Source: an uncultured Clostridia bacterium (lineage in GTDB: Bacteria > Bacillota > Clostridia > Lachnospirales > Lachnospiraceae). Taken from it: a DNA stretch of 11,250 nucleotides. Numbering within the stretch: position 1 is the stretch's first letter; each line of letters begins with the position of its first letter. The DNA lies in the NCBI GenBank assembly GCA_947304065.1, contig CAMZAI010000086.1:1-11250 (forward strand), given 5' to 3'. The notes under the pieces are model-generated. The model was not told where the DNA came from. It saw nothing but the letters and a program-made list of their open reading frames with translations, and did not search any database. The translations under genes were made by a program, and so were the position numbers. This document shows positions 6,471 through 11,250 of this stretch, piece by piece.

Positions 6471-6974
6471 TCATTGTCCGAAGACAACTTCCTCGACCGA
6501 AGCGCCGTTTGATGAAAGCACCTCGCGTACATGATGATAAACCGATGAAACTGCGTAATCGTCGATCAGCCTGAAGGCCCTTCCTGTCGAGGCGTATTCC
6601 TTCAGCACAGCGTCAGCGCTTTCATAATCCCCATCGCTGCAGTCATATACGGTTTCTCCGACGGTGACCTCAAAGCCCCTGACGGTAACTTCGACATAGA
6701 CCACGCCGCCATGATCGGCGCTGGTCCCGGGCGAGGTCTGTTTGTCATCCTGCCCTTCATGCTCGCCTCTTCCGGCCTCGGAGAAAATGGGATTTTTACC
6801 GTTCGGCCCGTATTCCTTCACGGCGATTATCACTATTGCGATGACCAGCCCGAGGAACAAAATGATCCTGATCAGCCTCGTGAGCGGATTCTTCGCCGGA
6901 TTCCTAACGCTGACATAGATCAGCAGCGTCAGTATTACGATCAGGATTATGAGTGTGATAAGCGGTTTGTCCAT
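6471..6974 (-). CDS. Small membrane protein with TolR/ExbD-like C-terminal domain
   Basis: The 167-aa protein has two hydrophobic helices (about 5-22 and 34-52) separated by a basic loop (RNPAKNPLTRLIR). A polar glycine- and acid-rich linker follows. The C-terminal domain (about 92-167) has the order strand (VVYVEVTVRGFEVTVG), helix (ESADAVLKEYA), strand (AFRLIDDYA), helix (SVYHHVREVLSSNG), strand (VEEVVFG). This is the pattern of the TolR periplasmic domain, including VEVT and Gly-containing turns. ATG at 6974 is chosen because AAGGTGA lies 9 nt upstream. A GTG at 6986 would overlap the ExbD stop as GTGA and remains possible. Its place right after ExbD supports a paired or accessory stator role. 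Confidence 0.72.
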   Translation of the reverse strand: MDKPLITLIILIVILTLLIYVSVRNPAKNPLTRLIRIILFLGLVIAIVIIAVKEYGPNGKNPIFSEAGRGEHEGQDDKQTSPGTSADHGGVVYVEVTVRGFEVTVGETVYDCSDGDYESADAVLKEYASTGRAFRLIDDYAVSSVYHHVREVLSSNGASVEEVVFGQ

Positions 6975-6982
6975 AAATGAGT

Positions 6983-7540
6983 TCACCTTGTAAATACGTT
7001 GTCATACTGCGAGGCAAGATACTCGAAAATATTGGAAATGGCGGTCTCATCCCTGTAAAGGATGCTCTCGTCCCCGCGGTTCAGCGACAGGATGACCGGA
7101 ACTGATACGCCGTCCGACGCCTCCTCGATGATGCCTGTCAGATACTTCTGCAGGCTTGCATAGCCTTCTGCCTCATTGGCCGCGGTCACGGGTATCCTGA
7201 CCAGCTCGCTGCCTTCGTCTATTCCCGCGGTGACTATGACGGTCCTGTCCGAGATCCTCGTCGAAGAATCGAAATAAGCCACTACGTCCACAAATCTCAC
7301 ATACTGCTCCGTATTCTCGAACGCTTCCGTATGCTGTCTGTAATACTCCTGCAGCGCATCGGACTCCCTCAGACTCGCGTCTGCCGCTTCGATCATCTCT
7401 TCGGCCTTGGCTGCCGCCTCTTTGGTGTCATCCGAAAGAAGCTTCTGTCCGCACATGACGATAAGCAGCACGATGAAGATTACATCGAGCAGAGACGTCA
7501 GGTCTATGACAAAATCTGTTTTGGAATTTCTTTTTCTCAT
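6983..7540 (-). CDS. ExbD/TolR-type protein (stator partner of the proton channel)
   Basis: In known systems this family forms a dimer inside the ExbB/TolQ pentamer and passes proton flow to an extracytoplasmic partner. The 185-aa protein has a short basic cytoplasmic start (MRKRNSKTDF), one membrane helix (about 14-31) with TSLLDVIFIVLLIVM, and the family's essential aspartate at D19 (E. coli ExbD Asp25 in FIDVMLVLLIIFM). A helical stalk rich in Ala and Glu follows (about 38-78) and is longer than usual. The C-terminal alpha/beta domain (about 99-180) includes VPVILSLNRGDE. The start at 7540 has AAAGG about 10 nt upstream and lies 4 bp after the ExbB stop. A longer start at 7576 would add a polar tail not seen in the family. 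Its cargo is unknown. Confidence 0.88.
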   Translation of the reverse strand: MRKRNSKTDFVIDLTSLLDVIFIVLLIVMCGQKLLSDDTKEAAAKAEEMIEAADASLRESDALQEYYRQHTEAFENTEQYVRFVDVVAYFDSSTRISDRTVIVTAGIDEGSELVRIPVTAANEAEGYASLQKYLTGIIEEASDGVSVPVILSLNRGDESILYRDETAISNIFEYLASQYDNVFTR

Positions 7541-7544
7541 ATGT

Positions 7545-8108
7545 TCACGCCTTTGTATGCTGCTTTCTAAGCTCAATAAACTCCTGGTGATATCTGTCGT
7601 TGTCAGCGAATTCGATCTCGGTCTCGTTTATCGTTCTCGAAACCTTGAGCGCCGTGTATGCTTTAAGGATAATGGTCATGATGAGGGCGAAAAGCGTGGA
7701 AGAAAGCGCCGTGGCTATCGCTCCGGTCATGCCGTCAATGCCCTCCGCGCTGATCTGCATCATAAGTCCCACAACTGTTCCTAAGATACCGAGCGAAGGG
7801 AATACGGGGATCAGCTGCACAAGCGTGTCTACGCCGGCGCACTGCTCCTCGAACTTACGCTTCTGCGCGAGCACGTCCTCTTCGTTGATATAGCCCGAAT
7901 CGGATGAGATCGTCGGAAGTCCGTCCGAATCGGTCGTGTACTTTTTATGCTTGACCTCAAAGGTCTTGCGGATCTGAACAAGCCCGGCCTCAAGCTCCTT
8001 TTTCCGTGCAGCGAGCTGCAGGATTATTATGACGCCTGCGGCGATGATGATCACATTGAAAATGATGCTCGAAACATCTCCGAAACACAGTTCCCAGATT
8101 GCCTTCAT
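7545..8108 (-). CDS. MotA/TolQ/ExbB-type proton channel protein
   Basis: Membrane channel subunit that, with ExbD-type partners, uses the ion gradient to do work on the outer face of the membrane. The 187-aa protein has three predicted helices: about 14-32, 98-119 and 129-149. PSLGILGTVVGLM (104-116) matches the ExbB/TolQ signature around GLLGTV. T111 and T138 in ATALSSTLFAL align with the pore threonines 148 and 181 of E. coli ExbB. The cytoplasmic loop between helices 1 and 2 is about 65 residues, and the protein is shorter than E. coli ExbB (244 aa). AAAGGAG lies 7 nt before the ATG. It is 15 bp after the AIM24-like gene and 4 bp before exbD. No long tail like ZorA is present. Confidence 0.9.
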   Translation of the reverse strand: MKAIWELCFGDVSSIIFNVIIIAAGVIIILQLAARKKELEAGLVQIRKTFEVKHKKYTTDSDGLPTISSDSGYINEEDVLAQKRKFEEQCAGVDTLVQLIPVFPSLGILGTVVGLMMQISAEGIDGMTGAIATALSSTLFALIMTIILKAYTALKVSRTINETEIEFADNDRYHQEFIELRKQHTKA

Positions 8109-8123
8109 AAGAATCTCCTTTAT

Positions 8124-8942
8124 TTATCCTTTCCCTTTTGTCGGTGCCTTCGTGGGCAGAAGCCACGAAGGATCCCACATCATATTGTCAACGGGTGCGA
8201 TAAGAACTCGTCCCGTGCCTCTGTATACATTTACCAGGCCTTCCTTGGATACCGCGGAACCGATCAGAGTCTTCGTAGTCCTCTCGACCGTGAACTTAAG
8301 TCCGTCCGACCACGCCACAGCCATGCTTCCGTCTATTTTAAGGACATCGTCCTTGAGGTCCACGGTGATCAGCTCCTCGCGCGGTACACGGCTCTCAAGC
8401 GCCACAATGCCCTTCCCGGTGAGTCTGGTGTTGAACAGGCCTTCTCCTCCGAGCAAAGCCGAGGAAACGGTGTTTCTGGCCGCTACGGACAGTTCTATCG
8501 AGTCCTCGCAGGCAAGGAACATACCGTCTTCGATGATAAGCTTTCCGTCCCATTCAGCGAGATCCTCGAGGATCACGTATCTGTAGGTCGGTTCGAGAAC
8601 CACGGCACCTGTGCCGGAAAAGCGGGGCTTGATCGCGGTCTCTCCAGTTACCGTGCTTCCCACGACCTTTTTGAAGAAATCGCCCGCGCCCTTTAAATCC
8701 GTCGTGGACTCCACGGCGCCCATCATCATCTGCATGGCGCCGGCCTGAAGGATAACGGCGGATTTATCGAGCCTCGCGACCAGCTGACGCTTTCTCACGT
8801 TCATCTGCGAAGCGAAATAAGCCATCATCGCGCTGTACTCATTAACCGAGACGTCGTGCTCGTATTCGTAAACCATAAAGCAGCCCCGTTCCTCCGTTTT
8901 TTTGCGGAGGGGCGAGTCGTTCAAAATATCGGATCTGATCAT
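8124..8942 (-). CDS. AIM24-family protein
   Basis: The 272-aa protein belongs to the AIM24 (formerly DUF124) beta-sandwich family, whose bacterial role is not established. Family traits are ARLDKSAVILQAGAMQMMMG (56-75), GEGLFNTRLTGKG (166-178), an aspartate- and valine-rich strand region (ITVDLKDDVLKIDGSMAVAW, 192-211) and GLVNVYRGTGRVLIAP (235-250). The last residues, after WLLPTK, are a short basic tail. No signal peptide or membrane helix is seen, so it is probably cytoplasmic or peripheral. The start at 8942 has AAGGAG 8 nt upstream. An internal ATG at 8876 fits where family homology begins but has a worse SD. It sits between the CvpA-family and ExbB-type genes, which suggests a membrane-related accessory role. 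Confidence 0.87.
   Translation of the reverse strand: MIRSDILNDSPLRKKTEERGCFMVYEYEHDVSVNEYSAMMAYFASQMNVRKRQLVARLDKSAVILQAGAMQMMMGAVESTTDLKGAGDFFKKVVGSTVTGETAIKPRFSGTGAVVLEPTYRYVILEDLAEWDGKLIIEDGMFLACEDSIELSVAARNTVSSALLGGEGLFNTRLTGKGIVALESRVPREELITVDLKDDVLKIDGSMAVAWSDGLKFTVERTTKTLIGSAVSKEGLVNVYRGTGRVLIAPVDNMMWDPSWLLPTKAPTKGKG
8147..8171 (-). other. Perfect hairpin in the 3' end of the AIM24 gene, upstream of exbB
   Basis: CCTTCGTGG and CCACGAAGG form a perfect 9-bp stem with a 7-nt loop inside the last codons of the AIM24-like gene, about 40 nt before the ExbB start. No U tract follows, so it is not an obvious terminator. It could mark an RNA processing or stability boundary, or only reflect codon choice. 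Confidence 0.5.
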
Positions 8943-9006
8943 ATCAGAGGCTCCTTATTGTACACGTCCGGCTAAAACTGCCGGGCCGGGCACTGTTATC
9001 ATATAA

Positions 9007-9705
9007 TCATTTACTCAGCATCAGCTTTGCGGAGATCACGGTAGAGATCAGGTTGTGCTCGTAGAAGTATCTGAGCACGGGATTCTCCTGAATATGACCG
9101 ATGACCGCAGCGCCCCATTCGGTCGCTGCGAATACCGATACCAGGCCGCAGAACGCCCAAACGATTATGATACCTTCGGCGCATCCGATGAGCAGTCCGC
9201 CGATCTTGTTGACCGCGTTGAGTCCCGGAAGCGTGAAGAACTTGTTGAGCAGCCATACCGCAACCAGACAGATGATCAGCACGCCGATCAGCGTTACGAT
9301 ATACGCAATACCCGTAATGACGGTCGTGGTGACCTTGTCATAGAGGGCATCTACCATGTCGGCGCTCTTCCTGTTCACGCTGTCGCCGGTCTCGCTGATG
9401 TATGTCTTGAACATCTCCTCGAGGCCCGAAGGAAGCTTCAGATCCTCTACCTTTCCGTTCAGATCGTTGATATCCGCGTTGGGTACATTAATGTTCAGCG
9501 TCTGGCTGACCTTCTCGTGTACCTTCTCACGAAGCTTTTCGTTATTGTTCAATGCATTCGCGACCGTAGGCGCAAACATAAGCGTAAGCGCGATAACAAT
9601 GATGGCGCCGGCAAAATGCCATACGGACTTGATAAGTCCCCTGACATAGCCGAGGACTGCCAGTCCGACTACTATAAGCAATGCGATCAATGCGGTAAGA
9701 TTCAT
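9007..9705 (-). CDS. CvpA-family membrane protein
   Basis: The 232-aa protein has four predicted membrane helices: about 3-21, 29-48, 126-153 and 165-192. The segment LPGLNAVNKIGGLLIGCAEG (159-178) fits the family's conserved stretch between the last two helices. A large polar loop (about 50-125) separates the helix pairs. In E. coli CvpA is linked to colicin V production and envelope stress; the molecular role is unsettled, and the Firmicute members are poorly studied. The start at 9705 is favoured because GGGAGAG lies 3 to 5 nt upstream, whereas the in-frame ATGs at 9717 and 9747 lack an SD and the latter coincides with the predicted transcript start. It is the first gene after its promoter, 64 bp before the AIM24 gene, so probably heads that transcript. 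Confidence 0.85.
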   Translation of the reverse strand: MNLTALIALLIVVGLAVLGYVRGLIKSVWHFAGAIIVIALTLMFAPTVANALNNNEKLREKVHEKVSQTLNINVPNADINDLNGKVEDLKLPSGLEEMFKTYISETGDSVNRKSADMVDALYDKVTTTVITGIAYIVTLIGVLIICLVAVWLLNKFFTLPGLNAVNKIGGLLIGCAEGIIIVWAFCGLVSVFAATEWGAAVIGHIQENPVLRYFYEHNLISTVISAKLMLSK

Positions 9706-9719
9706 ATTCTCTCCCATCC

Positions 9720-9736
9720 GTGTCTGCATCAGACAC
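9720..9736 (-). promoter_or_regulatory. Leader hairpin of the cvpA transcript
   Basis: On the minus strand GTGTCTG-ATG-CAGACAC is a perfect 7-bp inverted repeat with a 3-nt loop. It begins about 12 nt into the predicted transcript and ends 4 nt before the SD. It may affect translation or mRNA stability, or be an operator palindrome. It also supports the shorter start, since longer starts would place it in coding sequence. Confidence 0.5.
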
Positions 9737-9754
9737 TGTAAATACATATAGAAT

Positions 9755-9783
9755 ATTTTACTTTTTTCTGACGGAAATGTAAA
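9755..9783 (-). promoter_or_regulatory. Predicted sigma-A promoter of the cvpA-AIM24-exbBD gene run
   Basis: On the minus strand TTTACA (9778-9783, 5 of 6) and TAAAAT (9755-9760, 5 of 6) are separated by 17 bp. The predicted start is near 9748, giving a leader of about 43 nt. The site follows directly after the gltA terminator. No other convincing promoter is seen before the rny promoter, so this is the best candidate for driving all seven genes. Confidence 0.75.
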
Positions 9784-9820
9784 GCAAAAGCAAAGAAGTC
9801 CGGGGTGAGCCGGACTTCTT
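9780..9820 (-). terminator. Intrinsic terminator of the GltA-type gene
   Basis: A perfect 11-bp stem (9793-9803 with 9810-9820, arms AAGAAGTCCGG and CCGGACTTCTT on the minus strand) with a 6-nt loop starts 16 bp after the stop codon. It is followed by TGCTTTTGCTTTACA, a U-rich tail. The tail overlaps the -35 of the next promoter. Confidence 0.85.
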
Positions 9821-9836
9821 GAATAATCGTGAATAT

Positions 9837-11243
9837 TTACTTGCTCAGGAACTCATCGATCGACTTGGCCGCAAGCTTGCCTGCACCCATTGCCGAGATA
9901 ACGGTTGCCGCGCCTGTAACCGCGTCGCCGCCTGCATATACAGCATCGCGGGAGGTCAGGCCGTCTTCGTTAACAATGATGCCGCCGTGCTTATTGACCT
10001 CAAGGCCCTTGGTGGTGTTCTTGATGAGCGGGTTGGGTGAAGTACCGATCGAGATAACAACCGTATCAACATCGAGAACGAACTCCGAACCCTCTACAGG
10101 GATAGGTCTTCTCCTGCCCTTCTCGTCAGGCTCGCCAAGCTCCATCTTGATGCACTTCATGCCTGTTACGAAGCCGTTCTTAGGGTCTCTGGGATTCTCG
10201 GGATTGTTGTAGCCGAGTATCTCAACGGGGTTGTTGAGGAGCTTGAAGTCGATGCCCTCTTCCATTGCATGCTCAACTTCTTCCTTACGTGCGGGAAGTT
10301 CTTCGAGCGAACGGCGGTATACGATGTATACATGCTCAGCTCCGAGGCGGAGTGCGGTACGTGCAGCGTCCATCGCTACGTTTCCGCCGCCGACAACGGC
10401 TACCTTGCCGCCCTTCATGATGGGAGTAACGGGATCGTCCCTGTAAGCCTTCATGAGGTTGCTTCGGGTAAGGAACTCGTTAGCGGAGTAAACGCCCTTT
10501 AAGCTCTCTCCGGGGATTCCCATGAAGTTCGGGAGTCCTGCGCCCGAGCCAACGAACACAGCCTCATAGCCCTGCTCGAAGAGCTCGTCGATGGTAAGAG
10601 TCTTGCCGATTACAACGTTAGTCTCGACATCTACGCCGAGAGCCTTTAATGTATCAACTTCCTTGGCAACGATGGCCTTGGGAAGACGGAACTCGGGGAT
10701 ACCGTAAACAAGCACGCCGCCTGCTGTATGGAGTGCCTCGAAGATGCTCACTTTGTAGCCCTTCTTGGCAAGGTCGCCCGCGCAGGTAAGTCCGGAAGGA
10801 CCGGAACCGACGATAGCCACCCTGTGGCCGTTAGACTTCGGTGCTGCGGGTGCTTCCTTTGAGTTCTCGTTATGCCAGTCAGCAACGAATCTCTCGAGGC
10901 GTCCGATGCCGACGGGCTGGAACTTGATGCCGAGGGTACATTTGCTCTCGCACTGTGTCTCCTGGGGGCATACACGTCCGCATACTGCGGGAAGTGATGA
11001 TGTCTCATTGATGATCTTATATGCTCCCTCGTAGTCCTTTTCCTTTATCTTCTGGATAAACTCGGGGATATGGATGTTAACGGGGCAGCCGGATACGCAG
11101 GGCTGGTTCTTGCAGTTTAAGCATCTGTTAGCTTCCTCAACTGCGATCTCCTCTGTGTAGCCCAATGCTACCTCTTTGAAATTATGTGCTCTTACCTCAG
11201 GCGCCTGGGTAGGCATCTCATGTTTTGTAGGATTAATAGCCAT
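9837..11243 (-). CDS. gltA: NADPH-dependent glutamate synthase small-subunit family oxidoreductase (GltA/NfnB type)
   Basis: A cytoplasmic flavoprotein that moves electrons between NADPH, FAD and iron-sulfur clusters. The 468-aa protein has an N-terminal ferredoxin-like domain with eight cysteines for two 4Fe-4S clusters (C41, C44, C49, C53; C88, C92, C98, C102). An FAD-binding GSGPSG (146-151) and a second nucleotide site GGGNVAMDAA (285-294) follow, with YRR at 309-311 that suits NADPH. The C-terminal AGGDAVTGAATV (437-448) closes the FAD site. Family members act as the glutamate synthase small subunit, as a stand-alone GltA, or as NfnB in ferredoxin-NADP transhydrogenase with an NfnA partner. 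A partner gene would lie upstream, past the window edge, so this stays open. Only 7 bases precede the ATG and show no SD. Confidence 0.88.
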   Translation of the reverse strand: MAINPTKHEMPTQAPEVRAHNFKEVALGYTEEIAVEEANRCLNCKNQPCVSGCPVNIHIPEFIQKIKEKDYEGAYKIINETSSLPAVCGRVCPQETQCESKCTLGIKFQPVGIGRLERFVADWHNENSKEAPAAPKSNGHRVAIVGSGPSGLTCAGDLAKKGYKVSIFEALHTAGGVLVYGIPEFRLPKAIVAKEVDTLKALGVDVETNVVIGKTLTIDELFEQGYEAVFVGSGAGLPNFMGIPGESLKGVYSANEFLTRSNLMKAYRDDPVTPIMKGGKVAVVGGGNVAMDAARTALRLGAEHVYIVYRRSLEELPARKEEVEHAMEEGIDFKLLNNPVEILGYNNPENPRDPKNGFVTGMKCIKMELGEPDEKGRRRPIPVEGSEFVLDVDTVVISIGTSPNPLIKNTTKGLEVNKHGGIIVNEDGLTSRDAVYAGGDAVTGAATVISAMGAGKLAAKSIDEFLSK

Positions 11244-11250
11244 TCTAATT

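Noticed and set aside
4898..8108. Zorya anti-phage defence system
   Set aside because: The ExbB-type protein has no long ZorA tail, the partner is ExbD-like rather than an OmpA-domain ZorB, and no helicase or nuclease genes are present.
7947..8696. 249-aa plus-strand frame opposite the ExbB and AIM24 genes
   Set aside because: It crosses two well-supported genes and shows no domain. It is a product of codon bias on the other strand.
8943..9006. Promoter and terminator in the 64-bp gap between the CvpA and AIM24 genes
   Set aside because: TACAAT is present but no -35 fits at 16-18 bp, and the CCGGC/GCCGG stem is only 5 bp with no U tract.
9055..9741. 228-aa plus-strand frame opposite the CvpA-family gene
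   Set aside because: Low-complexity charged sequence antisense to membrane-helix codons, with no start signals. The CvpA reading is clearly better.

Overview
The window reads as chromosomal DNA from a low-to-mid GC Firmicute, most likely class Clostridia (Lachnospiraceae-like). The support is a 520-aa RNase Y, an AspB-type aminotransferase, a type II thymidine kinase, strong Shine-Dalgarno (SD) sequences and near-consensus sigma-A promoters. The taxonomic call is an inference from gene content. All thirteen genes lie on the minus strand, so transcription runs from high to low coordinates. No rRNA, tRNA, CRISPR array, insertion sequence or phage gene is visible, and no stretch over 300 bases lacks a gene.

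Layout in transcription order: (1) 11243-9837, a GltA/NfnB-type flavin and iron-sulfur oxidoreductase, closed by a good terminator. (2) From a promoter at 9755-9783, a compact run of seven genes: a CvpA-family membrane protein, an AIM24-family protein, an ExbB/TolQ/MotA-type proton-channel protein, an ExbD/TolR-type protein, two small membrane-anchored proteins whose C-terminal parts look like further TolR-like domains, and a secreted protein with a predicted OB fold. From the ExbB gene onward the genes overlap by 4 bp or sit 4 to 38 bp apart. (3) rny (RNase Y) has its own strong promoter 9 bp after that run and a terminator at its end. (4) A D-lactate dehydrogenase-type gene has an SD that touches the rny terminator. 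(5) A consensus promoter drives an AspB-type aminotransferase behind a structured leader, followed by a terminator. (6) A promoter drives thymidine kinase, whose stop codon overlaps the start of a membrane protein that runs off the window.

The most unusual part is 4898-8942. ExbB/ExbD channels normally work in cells with an outer membrane, powering TonB, Tol or gliding machinery. Here a complete ExbB/ExbD pair sits in an apparently single-membrane bacterium with no TonB, outer-membrane receptor or Zorya partner. Instead it is linked to AIM24 and to three extracytoplasmic proteins of unknown function. I suggest an ion-driven envelope machine. The channel and stator identities rest on visible motifs; the joint function is inference.

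A second theme is RNA structure. Three promoters (aspB, rny, cvpA) are each followed by a hairpin near the start of the transcript. The rny leader opens with a GCGA-tetraloop hairpin and its SD can fold into a second small hairpin.
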